Below are positions 7,118 through 15,759 of a DNA stretch of 64,000 nucleotides, in pieces. Location: positions 62,001 to 126,000 of the forward strand of contig CASGAM010000037.1 in assembly GCA_949299545.1 (NCBI GenBank). Reading direction: 5' to 3'. The notes beneath the pieces are model-generated. The model had not been told where the DNA came from. It did no database searches and saw nothing but the letters and a program-made list of their open reading frames with translations. Numbering within the stretch: the first letter of the stretch is position 1; each line of letters opens with the position of its first letter. Made by a program: the position numbers and the translations under genes. This DNA comes from an uncultured Prevotellaceae bacterium (lineage in GTDB: Bacteria > Bacteroidota > Bacteroidia > Bacteroidales > Bacteroidaceae).

Positions 7118-9319
7118 ATGAAAAGAGAATCGGCCCTCATACTCATTTTAACTTTCTGCTCGGCATTGGCAGCCTCGGCACAAGAAGAGTTCGGACAACC
7201 GCCATACGACGATTACGGGAACATTGAAGACGAGGCTGGTAACCGCTTCATGTGGGGTAGAGACACGACCAGTAACGATAATGACAACATACCGATCGGG
7301 ATGTTCGTATGGACAATAGACGAAAAATTCGGTAATGTGCGTCCTGCCGAAATGGATACCATACCGCAAGATTTCCAGAACTTCAACCACACAAGCGGAC
7401 CAACCGGCCAATATAACTATCTCGGCAATTTAGGTTCGCCACGCCTTTCACGTCTTTTCTTTGACAGACGTCCTTACACTAATTTCATCTTTGCCGACCC
7501 TTTTGACTACTTCTATACACCGGTCAATGAATTTCTTTTCGCCAATACCAAAAGCCCCATTACCAACCTATCCTACCATTCCAGCGGTAACAAGCAGAAC
7601 GGCGAAGACCGGTTACGGGCTTACTTTGCTTCCAACATCAACAAAATAGCCGGTATCGGTTTCAAATTCGATTACCTCTACGGCCGCGGTTATTATAACA
7701 ATCAGGCCACTTCACTCTTCAACGGCTCACTCTACGGTTACTACCGCGGCGACCACTACAACATGCACGCATGGATCAGTGTCAACCACATGAGACTTGG
7801 CGAAAACGGCGGTATCGAAGACGACACTTACATCACACGTCCGGAAGATTTCACACGTTCCTATTCCTCAAGAGATATCCCCACAAACCTGTCGAGCAAC
7901 TGGAACCGAAACGAAGACCAGACCTATTTCCTCACCCACCGCTACAACCTGGGATTCTATCGAGATGTGGAGCTTCCCGACTCCATCAGACCGGTCATGC
8001 CACCCGATTCCACACTCTTCGCCGGACTGCAGGACAGCATCCGGCAAGTCATACTTGCAAGCCCCGAACGAACTAAGCTCACACTCGACTCTCTGCAAAA
8101 CGCATTCTGGGCCGCACAAAACATACCTCAGGAATTTATTCCCGTGACGAGTTTCATACATACCATCAACATCAGAAACGCGAAACACGCATACTATTCA
8201 TACGATACGCCCGACAACTATTACACCAACCACTTTTACGGTGAGACGGACAATGTCCGCGACCGCACTAAAGCCTTTGCCGTAAAAAACACCTTGGGCA
8301 TCTCCTTGCGCGAAGGGTTCAATAAATGGGCAAAAGCCGGACTGACAGCTTTTGCATCCCACGAACTTCGCCAATTCAGACTGCCAGACCTCATGGGCGG
8401 AACGCTTTATACAAAGACCTATACGGAACACAACATTAATGTGGGCGGAGAACTGAGCAAAACCATGGGCCGCGCACTCCACTACGGTGTATTGGGAGAA
8501 ATAACACTGGCCGGAGCCGATTTGGGACAATTCGACGTGACCGGAAACGCCGACCTTAATTTCCGTCTTTTCAAAGATACAGTACAGCTGGCGGCAAAAG
8601 CATATATCAAGAATCTCAACCAGAGTTTCTATATGCGGCATTACCATACCCAGTTCACATGGTGGGACAATACCGATCTCAATAAAGAATTACGCACACG
8701 TATCGAAGGGTCACTGGCTTTCAAACGAACCGGAACACGACTGACGGTAGGCGTGGAAAATCTGACGAATTATACTTACTTTGCAACCGTCAAAACTCCT
8801 GTCCTCAACGAAAACGGAGAAGCCACCGGCAACTACAGCAATGACGTCGCTGTCAGACAGAACACGGGGAGCATACAAGTATTCAGCGCAAAACTCAACC
8901 AAAATTTCAAGTTCGGCATCTTTCACTGGGACAATGAAATAGCTTACCAGAAGTCAAGTAACGCAAACGCTCTTCCGTTGCCCGACATTTCAGCATACAG
9001 CAATATTTATCTGGTTTTCCGTATCGCAAAAGTCCTGCGCGTGCAATTAGGCGGTGATGTACGTTATTTCACTGAATACTATGCGCCCGACTATGCGCCC
9101 GTCATCCAACAGTTTACCATCCAGGATCCACAAACCCGTATTAAAATCGGAAACTATCCGTTATGCAACGTTTATGCCAACCTGCACCTCAAACACTGCC
9201 GCATCTACGTTGCCTACAACCATGTCAGCCAATATAGCGGAAACTCATTCTGGGCTCCACATTACCCCATGAACCCACGTACCTTCCATTTCGGACTTTC
9301 CTGGAACTTCTTTAACTAA
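7118..9319 (+). CDS. Putative porin (Porin_10-like outer-membrane beta-barrel)
   Basis: This is a 733-residue outer-membrane protein. A signal peptide (MKRESALILILTFCSALAASAQ) is followed by a family-typical region with LGNLGSPRLSRLFFDRRP and FIFADPFDYFYTPVNEFLF. After these come many amphipathic beta strands rich in Tyr, Asn and Asp, ending in the aromatic FHFGLSWNFFN expected for barrel insertion. Bacteroidales proteins of this length and pattern are annotated as putative porin; the substrate is unknown. It is monocistronic. The start codon is placed by the signal peptide, although the upstream promoter leaves almost no leader. Confidence 0.85.
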   Translation: MKRESALILILTFCSALAASAQEEFGQPPYDDYGNIEDEAGNRFMWGRDTTSNDNDNIPIGMFVWTIDEKFGNVRPAEMDTIPQDFQNFNHTSGPTGQYNYLGNLGSPRLSRLFFDRRPYTNFIFADPFDYFYTPVNEFLFANTKSPITNLSYHSSGNKQNGEDRLRAYFASNINKIAGIGFKFDYLYGRGYYNNQATSLFNGSLYGYYRGDHYNMHAWISVNHMRLGENGGIEDDTYITRPEDFTRSYSSRDIPTNLSSNWNRNEDQTYFLTHRYNLGFYRDVELPDSIRPVMPPDSTLFAGLQDSIRQVILASPERTKLTLDSLQNAFWAAQNIPQEFIPVTSFIHTINIRNAKHAYYSYDTPDNYYTNHFYGETDNVRDRTKAFAVKNTLGISLREGFNKWAKAGLTAFASHELRQFRLPDLMGGTLYTKTYTEHNINVGGELSKTMGRALHYGVLGEITLAGADLGQFDVTGNADLNFRLFKDTVQLAAKAYIKNLNQSFYMRHYHTQFTWWDNTDLNKELRTRIEGSLAFKRTGTRLTVGVENLTNYTYFATVKTPVLNENGEATGNYSNDVAVRQNTGSIQVFSAKLNQNFKFGIFHWDNEIAYQKSSNANALPLPDISAYSNIYLVFRIAKVLRVQLGGDVRYFTEYYAPDYAPVIQQFTIQDPQTRIKIGNYPLCNVYANLHLKHCRIYVAYNHVSQYSGNSFWAPHYPMNPRTFHFGLSWNFFN

Positions 9320-9480
9320 TTTTTTCGACAGATGATAATTGTTTTTCTGACAGATTTCTGTATTTTTACAGAATAAAGAAGACAGAAAACGAAGATAAAG
9401 GTTTTGCCCATATGACAAAACAAGACAATCCATCCAAACCATAAAAAAGCATTCTGTCTCATACAACAGACGACTGCATT

Positions 9481-10371
9481 ATGAACATAACTTGTTTAGT
9501 AGAGAACACCAGCAGGACCGGATTGCCGGTTGAACATGGGCTGAGCCTGTATATTGAAACTGCAACAGGAACTCGCATTCTGTTCGATACAGGTCAAAGT
9601 AACTTGTTTGCAGAAAACGCCAAACGCTTAAATATCCCTTTACAAGATGTTGATTTTTGCGTATTGTCCCATGGCCACTATGACCATGGAGGCGGTCTCG
9701 GCCACTTTATGCAGATAAACAAAACAGCCCCAATCTATGTCAGCAAGGATGCATTCAAACCTTATTACAGTATGAAGGAAACAGGATTAAGATACATCGG
9801 GTTGGACAACCGTCTGATTCCTAATCCACGTTTTATCTTCTGCAGCGAGCCCATAAGCATCGATGGCATTGCGGGAACTACAGGCCGAAGCACACACAAC
9901 GTTTTAGGAAATAACCCGGAAGATATTATCGCAAAAGATAGCACCATACTCTTCTCCGGCGTCGAAGGAAACTGTTGCAAACCTTACGGAAACCGTTTGC
10001 TTTACGGACCATCTGAAACGGAACACGACACATTTTGCCATGAGCAAAACATGATTGTAACCGAAGGCCGTAAAACAATCCTTTTTGCAGGATGCGCCCA
10101 TGCCGGCATTATCAACATCTTGCAAAAGGCCACGCAACTCATTGGTACTCCCCCCACCCATGTATTTGCGGGAATGCACCTTGTCAAAAGCGGTCTGGGT
10201 GAAGTTGAAGAAGCAAAATTCATCGAGATGTTGGCCAGCCAACTCATGAGTTACAAAAACTGCCGGTTTTATACCATGCACTGCACGGGAACAACACAAT
10301 ACCGGGCATTAAAGGAAATCATGGGCAAACAAATTCGATACCTATCCTGCGGACAAAGCATAATTATATAG
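9481..10371 (+). CDS. MBL-fold metallo-hydrolase (COG1237-like)
   Basis: This is a 296-residue cytoplasmic metallo-beta-lactamase-fold protein. The metal motif is SHGHYDHGGGL (HxHxDH) near residue 63; further candidate ligands are the His in FAGCAHAGIINIL and those in FAGMHLV and YTMHCTG near the C-terminus. This subgroup is often annotated as similar to 7,8-dihydropterin-6-yl-methyl-4-(beta-D-ribofuranosyl)aminobenzene 5'-phosphate synthase, but in Bacteroidales the true substrate is unknown. It stands alone between the porin and ispE. No consensus promoter was found; a short inverted repeat (TTCTGTA/TACAGAA, 9356-9373) lies upstream. Confidence 0.85.
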   Translation: MNITCLVENTSRTGLPVEHGLSLYIETATGTRILFDTGQSNLFAENAKRLNIPLQDVDFCVLSHGHYDHGGGLGHFMQINKTAPIYVSKDAFKPYYSMKETGLRYIGLDNRLIPNPRFIFCSEPISIDGIAGTTGRSTHNVLGNNPEDIIAKDSTILFSGVEGNCCKPYGNRLLYGPSETEHDTFCHEQNMIVTEGRKTILFAGCAHAGIINILQKATQLIGTPPTHVFAGMHLVKSGLGEVEEAKFIEMLASQLMSYKNCRFYTMHCTGTTQYRALKEIMGKQIRYLSCGQSIII

Positions 10372-10438
10372 TATACTTTATACTGAAAGAATGTTTGATC
10401 AGAAAACCCAGAAACAAAACATATTATTATAAATAAAC

Positions 10439-11290
10439 ATGATTACACATCCTAATGCAAAAATCAACCTCGGATTATACATCACCGAACGAAGAAATGA
10501 TGGTTATCATAATCTGGAAACCGTATTCTACCCCATCCCTGTCAAGGACCTGATTGAGATTACAACGGAAGAGTCCCCTGTTGAAACAGATAACCGCTCT
10601 TTGTTCCAAGCCCCAGACTATACATTGCAAACAGAAGGTATCGTTATCGACAGCGAGCCCGAAAAAAATCTGGTCATCAAAGCATTAAGGAATATAAAAC
10701 AGGACTTTGACATTCCTCGCGTCAAAATCCGTCTGGAAAAAAACATCCCTTCAGGAGCCGGATTAGGCGGCGGTTCTTCCGACGCAGCTTTCACGCTAAA
10801 GATGTTGAATGAAATGTTCGGTTTAGGACTTGACGATGACAATCTGGAGCAAAGGGCTTCCACATTAGGAGCAGACTGCCCGTTCTTTATCAGAAACACG
10901 CCGGTTTTTGCCAGTGGCATTGGTAATATTTTCAAACCGGTGGACATCGACCTGAAAGGCTGGTATTTTGTGTTGGTTAAACCGGATGTTTTTGTTTCCA
11001 CAAAAGATGCCTATGCGCAAATCACACCCCAAAAACCTGACATCTGTTTGAGTGACGTTATCCACCAACAGCCTGAAAAATGGAAAACACTTTTGAAAAA
11101 CGATTTCGAACCCGGCATATTCGGATTACATCCCATAATAGGCGATATCAAACAAAGATTATATGAAATGGGAGCGACCTACGCGTCTATGAGTGGTTCC
11201 GGGTCAAGCGTATTCGGTATATTTCGCGAGAAGCCGACTGTCGACACAAATATTTTTGGCAATGCGTTTTGCCATACAGGACAATGGTAA
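10439..11290 (+). CDS. ispE: 4-diphosphocytidyl-2-C-methyl-D-erythritol kinase
   Basis: This is a 283-residue GHMP-superfamily kinase of the methylerythritol phosphate route to isoprenoids. The N-terminal block (HPNAKINLGLYITERRNDGYH) and the ATP-binding loop PSGAGLGGGSSDAAFTLKML are diagnostic. The catalytic region LGADCPFFI and the C-terminal GATYASMSGSGSSVFGIF glycine motif are intact. It phosphorylates the 2-hydroxyl of CDP-methylerythritol using ATP. The stop codon is followed by a convergent DUF454 gene. Confidence 0.97.
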   Translation: MITHPNAKINLGLYITERRNDGYHNLETVFYPIPVKDLIEITTEESPVETDNRSLFQAPDYTLQTEGIVIDSEPEKNLVIKALRNIKQDFDIPRVKIRLEKNIPSGAGLGGGSSDAAFTLKMLNEMFGLGLDDDNLEQRASTLGADCPFFIRNTPVFASGIGNIFKPVDIDLKGWYFVLVKPDVFVSTKDAYAQITPQKPDICLSDVIHQQPEKWKTLLKNDFEPGIFGLHPIIGDIKQRLYEMGATYASMSGSGSSVFGIFREKPTVDTNIFGNAFCHTGQW

Positions 11291-11326
11291 CACCTTCACC
11301 ACAGATCATTTAGGTCGGTCAAGGAA

Positions 11327-11686
11327 TCATTTGAGCGTCTTAAAGGACAGAATATGAAAACTGATGCCTGCAGCTATCACCAACAGCAACATTTTCAGCC
11401 AACAGTTTGTGGCCACAAAACCGACACAATAGAGTATCGAGACCCATACCAGAGTGACAGAAACGATTTTGGCATGCAAAGGTATGGCGCGATTCTCACG
11501 GAAATTCCGAATATACGTCCCTAATTTCTTTTGGGAAAGCAGCCATCTGTATGTTTTAGGGGAACCTCTAAAAAACAATGCTGCCGCAAGAATCAAAAAA
11601 GGGGTTGTAGGCAACAACGGCAGAAATGCCCCGATGAAACCAAGCCCAAGTGCAATATATCCCAATATGACATAAACAACTTTCAT
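11327..11686 (-). CDS. DUF454 (YbaN-like) inner-membrane protein
   Basis: This is a 119-residue integral membrane protein of the YbaN/DUF454 family. Family hallmarks are the opening KVVYVILGYIALGLGFIGA, the LPLLPTTPFLILAAALFFRGS block, and KLGTYIRNFRENRAIPL, followed by two further hydrophobic helices. The frame is open to 11773, but the extra 29 residues are unlike the family. They would also have to be read through a promoter-like TATCTTTG box on the minus strand at 11699-11692 and back across the divergent queD promoter. I therefore place the start at the Met at 11686. The function of the family is unknown. Confidence 0.85.
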   Translation of the reverse strand: MKVVYVILGYIALGLGFIGAFLPLLPTTPFLILAAALFFRGSPKTYRWLLSQKKLGTYIRNFRENRAIPLHAKIVSVTLVWVSILYCVGFVATNCWLKMLLLVIAAGISFHILSFKTLK

Positions 11687-11691
11687 GGACG

Positions 11692-11728
11692 CAAAGATAC
11701 AAAAATCGCGATTTATTCCGTATCTTTG
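11692..11728. promoter_or_regulatory. Divergent promoter pair, DUF454 gene / queD
   Basis: Two exact TATCTTTG boxes face away from each other: minus strand 11699-11692 (5 bp before the DUF454 start) and plus strand 11721-11728 (65 bp before queD). Only 21 bp separate them, so the two RNA polymerase footprints must overlap. Confidence 0.65.
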
Positions 11729-11793
11729 TGCCGGCATTGAGGTGACATTAAATGCCAGTATAAACTTATTCACTCAATTACAATGTAGTATTT

Positions 11794-12126
11794 ATGTATA
11801 CAGTCATTAAACGAATAGAGGTATCGGCAGCCCATCACCTCAGCCTTTCTTATGCAAGCAAATGTGAGAACCTTCACGGGCACAACTGGATTGTCACCGT
11901 TTATTGCCGCGCCAAAGAATTAAACGCCGACGGCATGGTTGTTGACTTCAGCCATATCAAGAAGATTGTAAAAGGCCATCTCGACCACAAGAACCTTAAT
12001 GAAGTGTTCGATTTCAATCCCACCGCCGAGAACATTGCACGGTGGATATGCGAGCAAATCCCTACCTGCTTTAAAGTTGAAATACAAGAATCTGAAGGAA
12101 ACACTGCCATATATGAGAAAGATTAA
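11794..12126 (+). CDS. queD: 6-carboxytetrahydropterin synthase, QueD-like
   Basis: This is a 110-residue member of the 6-pyruvoyl-tetrahydropterin synthase fold. The zinc histidines are in AAHHLS and ENLHGHNW, with the catalytic Cys in SKCENLHGH. The Asp-His pair in GHLDHKNLNEV and the terminal Glu (EIQESEGNTAIYE) complete the active site. It converts 7,8-dihydroneopterin triphosphate to 6-carboxy-5,6,7,8-tetrahydropterin for queuosine. Its end overlaps queE by 14 bp, so the two are coupled. A TATCTTTG box lies 65 bp upstream. Confidence 0.94.
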   Translation: MYTVIKRIEVSAAHHLSLSYASKCENLHGHNWIVTVYCRAKELNADGMVVDFSHIKKIVKGHLDHKNLNEVFDFNPTAENIARWICEQIPTCFKVEIQESEGNTAIYEKD

Positions 12127-12658
12127 CGAAATCTTTTACAGCTTGCAGGGTGAAGGGTTCCATACCGGCACACCGGCCGTCTTCATCCGTTTCTCCGGTT
12201 GTAACCTTAAATGCCCATTCTGCGATACGCAGCACGAAAACGGCGTGTTGATGAGCGACGTTGAAATTATAAACGAAATAAGAAAGTATCCTGCACGAAT
12301 GGTCATACTTACAGGGGGCGAACCGTCTTTATGGATTGACCAACAACTTATCGATCTGCTTCACAGTGAAGGGAAATACATCTGTATAGAAACAAACGGC
12401 ACACATGAACTGCCGGAAGGTATCGACTGGATAACTTGTTCACCCAAACAAGAAGCTCCCGTAAAACTCATGCGTATGGACGAGATAAAAATAGTTTACC
12501 AGGGGCAGGATCTGGAACCCTACGAAACGTATCCGACAGACAGACTGTTTCTTCAACCTTGTTCCTGCAAAAACATTAAAGAAACCGTAGCCTGTGTCAT
12601 GCAGCATCCCAAATGGCGTTTAAGCCTGCAAACCCACAAATTTATAGGAATCGATTAG
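12113..12658 (+). CDS. queE: 7-carboxy-7-deazaguanine synthase (radical SAM)
   Basis: This is a 182-residue radical SAM enzyme. The start chosen is the Met of MRKINEIFYSLQGEGFHTG, the conserved family N-terminus; the open frame extends further upstream, but that sequence overlaps queD out of frame. The [4Fe-4S]/SAM motif is CNLKCPFC (Cx3CxxC), and the SAM-binding GGEP motif is in VILTGGEPSLW. It rearranges 6-carboxytetrahydropterin to 7-carboxy-7-deazaguanine, the step after QueD. queC and queF are not in this window. Confidence 0.95.
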   Translation: MRKINEIFYSLQGEGFHTGTPAVFIRFSGCNLKCPFCDTQHENGVLMSDVEIINEIRKYPARMVILTGGEPSLWIDQQLIDLLHSEGKYICIETNGTHELPEGIDWITCSPKQEAPVKLMRMDEIKIVYQGQDLEPYETYPTDRLFLQPCSCKNIKETVACVMQHPKWRLSLQTHKFIGID

Positions 12659-12817
12659 CAAGTAAATTGATTCTGTCTGTAAAAATAATATCATATACTC
12701 CCTTTCTGTCTGTATCCGATTTTATCAAGCACCGGACACTTCATCTTCACATATATTCCGAAGAAAATCATAGGATTACGACTTGTTCCGACGACCGACG
12801 GTTTCCCCTGAAAAAGT

Positions 12818-12919
12818 AAGCGGTCGCAGCATTTGCTGCGTGCGGTCGCCTTGCAGAAGCGACAGGTAGAAAATTTTGCTGCAAGCGGTCGCAGTTTTGA
12901 GACGTCTGCAAGCGGTGTC
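12818..12919 (+). repeat. Dispersed repeat, locus 1 (AAGCGGTCGC family)
   Basis: Core copies occur at 12818-12827 (exact), 12840-12849 (GTGCGGTCGC, spacing 22), 12883-12892 (exact, spacing 43, with a degraded unit between) and 12910-12919 (AAGCGGTGTC). A/T-rich linkers such as AAAATTTTGCTGC separate them. The 19-mer at 12845-12863 is the exact reverse complement of 55821-55839 in locus 4. It lies in the 390-bp gap between the convergent queE and AlaX-like genes; nothing else is visible in that gap. Confidence 0.85.
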
Positions 12920-13048
12920 TCTTATAAGGATTTTTCAAATTTTTATCGGCCTGCAAAAACTCAAAACAACATGATGAAAATGCCCTGATGAGGAATAAAC
13001 CTATAAATTCAGCAAGTACAATTATACTAAAGCTAAAATCCTGCTGCT

Positions 13049-13522
13049 TTATACTGGATACTCAGAATTTTCTAATTTAAACACGATTCTGAACTGTCCG
13101 TCCTTATAACTGGTACTGGTAATCCTGAAATGACCTAACTGACGGGTATGGTTGACATGCACACCGATACACGCGCAAACATCGTAATCACCAATACATA
13201 CCAGCCGTAATGTATCTCCAACGTCTTCGGGAAGTTTGTCAAGTGGTACATTTTCAGGAATGTCCTGACGGTTAACGACCTTAAACGTTACTTCCAAATC
13301 ATGCTCTATCACTTCGTTCACCATCCGTTCCACGGTTTCAATCTGTTCGGAAGTAAGCGCTGCCGGCAGATTGTAGTTAATCTTACTTTTCTTACGCTCA
13401 ATATGTGCATTCTTCGACCTTTCACAGCCAAACAATTTCACCATTGTCCCATTCAGTATATGTTCGCACGTGTGCATGGGAGCGATAGAGACATCCTGAA
13501 ATTTTGAATATATATCTGACAT
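13049..13522 (-). CDS. AlaX-like tRNA editing-domain protein
   Basis: This is a 157-residue protein related to the second additional (SAD) editing domain of threonyl/alanyl-tRNA synthetases. The metal-binding pairs are HTCEH near residue 17 and CACIGVH near residue 115, the HxxxH...CxxxH arrangement of AlaX. Such free-standing proteins hydrolyse mischarged Ser- or Gly-tRNA(Ala). A catalytic synthetase domain is absent. It converges on queE, with a repeat locus between them, and lies 33 bp downstream of the TerB/J-domain gene on the same strand. Confidence 0.82.
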   Translation of the reverse strand: MSDIYSKFQDVSIAPMHTCEHILNGTMVKLFGCERSKNAHIERKKSKINYNLPAALTSEQIETVERMVNEVIEHDLEVTFKVVNRQDIPENVPLDKLPEDVGDTLRLVCIGDYDVCACIGVHVNHTRQLGHFRITSTSYKDGQFRIVFKLENSEYPV

Positions 13523-13555
13523 ATAATCTGTACTTTACGTTTTTTTCGAGAAGCA

Positions 13556-14344
13556 TTACTTCATGCCACGGGCCTTGTATATACGTTCTTTTGCGTTGTT
13601 GATTTGCTGGAACTTTTCTTCGGCCGCACGGCGCACATCTTCACCCAGAGTAGCCACACGGTCGGGGTGATGTTTCAAAGCCAAACGGCGATATGCAGCT
13701 CTCACTTCATCATCGGAAGCGTCGGGTGAAACTTCAAGCACCTTATAGGCCTGGTCCAAAGTGTTACCCCGCAAGTTTAGCATTGATTCGACTTCTTTTA
13801 CAGAGAGTCCGATCCAAACAGCAACTTCCTTCAAAGCCGTGATCTCCGCACCACATACGTTCCCGTCGCTTTGCGCAATCTTTACCAAAAAGCTCAATAG
13901 CTGCAAGCGTTCTTCTATGGTTAAGTTTGCAGCTATTTGATTACCGCAGTCGCGAATGGCTCTTTTGTAACTGTCCATGTCTGTTTGCTCCATCCTTTTA
14001 CGTTGTTCAAAAAGATTCAGCAATATTTGTTCACCTTCAGTTACAGCCGCCTCGCCGAAATTGAAACGCAGGAACTGCCTGACAAAATCCATCTCACTGT
14101 GCATGACACGCCCATCGGCTTTAATAATGTATGAAGCCAAAACCATCAGCGAAAACCGGAAACTGTTACGCCGCCCTTGGTTAACATAATCTTCGTCTTC
14201 AAATGCTTCCGGTTCCGTTTTAAACTTCTCTTCTTCCTTTTTTGCGGTATCGAACAATGAACCTATCGCAAATCCGGCAAGTGCTCCCAATGGTCCCATG
14301 GCCATAAAGCCCAAAGCGCCGCCAATCCATTTACCTAATCCCAT
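13556..14344 (-). CDS. djlA: TerB/J-domain co-chaperone (DjlA-like)
   Basis: This is a 262-residue protein with the DjlA layout: a Gly/Ala-rich hydrophobic N-terminus (KWIGGALGFMAMGPLGALAG), a TerB-like helical domain (about 55-185) containing LASYIIKADGRVMHSE and KIAQSDGNVCGAE, and a C-terminal J domain (about 198-262). The J domain has the essential HPD in LALKHHPDRVA. It should stimulate a DnaK ATPase at the membrane. It lies upstream of the AlaX-like gene with a short gap, so co-transcription is possible. Confidence 0.88.
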   Translation of the reverse strand: MGLGKWIGGALGFMAMGPLGALAGFAIGSLFDTAKKEEEKFKTEPEAFEDEDYVNQGRRNSFRFSLMVLASYIIKADGRVMHSEMDFVRQFLRFNFGEAAVTEGEQILLNLFEQRKRMEQTDMDSYKRAIRDCGNQIAANLTIEERLQLLSFLVKIAQSDGNVCGAEITALKEVAVWIGLSVKEVESMLNLRGNTLDQAYKVLEVSPDASDDEVRAAYRRLALKHHPDRVATLGEDVRRAAEEKFQQINNAKERIYKARGMK

Positions 14345-14429
14345 GATAATATATATATTTTTTTATTTAGAGTCCCGGTCAATTCTTTAAATAAACTACA
14401 AACCGGAATAGAATTATGTCCCTGATGTG

Positions 14430-15665
14430 TTACAGTTTACCTCTCTCCTCTAAATAGGAGTCTTTGAAACCGAGAAAATACAGCACGCCATCAAGCCCGA
14501 TTGTATTGATAGACTGTTTGGCATTGGCCACTACACGGGGCTTGGCGTGAAACGCGATGCCCAACCCGGCCTCGGACAGCATCGGCAAATCGTTTGCACC
14601 ATCTCCCACGGCAATGGTCTGGGCGATATCAACCCTCTCAACCTGGGCAATGAGTTTCAACAACTCAGCCTTGCGCCGCCCGTCAACAATCTCTCCCACG
14701 TAACGGCCGGTCAGTTTGCCATCGACAATCTCCAACTCGTTGGCATAAACATAATCAATTCCATATTTGTTTTTAAGATAGTTCCCGAAATAAGTAAAAC
14801 CACCCGATAAGATGGCTATCTTATAGCCGTATTGTTTGAGTACGAACATCAGACGGTCTACGCCTTCCGTAATAGGCAGATTCTCGGCTATTTCTTTCAT
14901 GACACTCTCATCCAGCCCTTTGAGCAAAGCGACCCGTTCCGTAAAGCTCTCTTTGAAATCAATCTCTCCACGCATGGCTCGTGCTGTAATCTCCTTCACT
15001 TTATCGCCGACGCCGGCGCGTATGGCCAATTCGTCGATAACCTCGGTCTCTATCAACGTAGAATCCATATCGAAACAAATCAATCGGCGCATGCGGCGGT
15101 ACATATTGTCTAACTGGAAAGAGAAGTCCATTGACAATTCACCGGCCAGCTTCATCAAATGTTCCTGCATGGCCTCACGGTCGCGCGGCGTCCCCCGCAC
15201 CGAAAACTCTATGCAGGCACGGATGCTTTCTTTACGTTCATCAAGCGGAATACGACCTGTCAGGCGTCGGATGGCATCAATATTCAAACCTTGTTCAGCC
15301 AGGACAGACGTCACAGCCTGAATCTGTCGGGCAGATATTTTCCGGGCAAGCAATGTCAGTATATAGCGGTTTTTACCTTGCATGCTCACCCAATTATTAT
15401 ACTCTTCAGTCGAAACTGGATAGAAACGTATATTTACGCCCAACTCCGTCGCTTTAAAGAGCAATTCTTTCATGATATGCCCCGAATATGCCTCTGACGA
15501 ACGGAAGAGGATGCCCAAAGTCAAAGTGTTGTGGATGTCGGCCTGGCCGATGTCTAATATCGTGACATCATATTTCGCCAGTACTTCCATTATTGAAGAC
15601 GTCAGTCCCGGCCTGTCCTCGCCTGTGATACGTATCAGGATGAGTTCCCTGTTTGGATTTTCCAT
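14430..15665 (-). CDS. serB: Phosphoserine phosphatase with N-terminal ACT region
   Basis: This is a 411-residue enzyme. The C-terminal HAD phosphatase has motif I in ICFDMDSTLIETEVIDELA (DxDST), motif II in AILSGGFTYFGNYLK and motif III in VGDGANDLPMLSEAG. The N-terminal about 190 residues begin with an ACT domain (LILIRITGEDRPGLTSSIME) and probably contain a second ACT-like unit (RYILTLLARKISARQIQAV), making the protein longer than the E. coli enzyme. It catalyses the last step of serine biosynthesis, L-phosphoserine to L-serine; ACT domains suggest amino-acid control. A TAGCTTTG box lies 28 bp upstream. Confidence 0.95.
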   Translation of the reverse strand: MENPNRELILIRITGEDRPGLTSSIMEVLAKYDVTILDIGQADIHNTLTLGILFRSSEAYSGHIMKELLFKATELGVNIRFYPVSTEEYNNWVSMQGKNRYILTLLARKISARQIQAVTSVLAEQGLNIDAIRRLTGRIPLDERKESIRACIEFSVRGTPRDREAMQEHLMKLAGELSMDFSFQLDNMYRRMRRLICFDMDSTLIETEVIDELAIRAGVGDKVKEITARAMRGEIDFKESFTERVALLKGLDESVMKEIAENLPITEGVDRLMFVLKQYGYKIAILSGGFTYFGNYLKNKYGIDYVYANELEIVDGKLTGRYVGEIVDGRRKAELLKLIAQVERVDIAQTIAVGDGANDLPMLSEAGLGIAFHAKPRVVANAKQSINTIGLDGVLYFLGFKDSYLEERGKL

Positions 15666-15692
15666 GTTTAGGTTGTTTTATAATGGTTAATG

Positions 15693-15700
15693 CAAAGCTA
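15693..15700 (-). promoter_or_regulatory. -7 box (TAGCTTTG) for serB
   Basis: This is a TAnnTTTG match on the minus strand, 27 bp before the serB start codon. Confidence 0.55.
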
Positions 15701-15759
15701 CAAAATAAATAAATACCGACAAAGCTTTGCCATCAACGCAGCAACAAAATAACAGATGT

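Noticed and set aside
11687-11773. Longer DUF454 start at 11773
   Set aside because: The added residues are unlike the family and lie across the divergent promoter pair.
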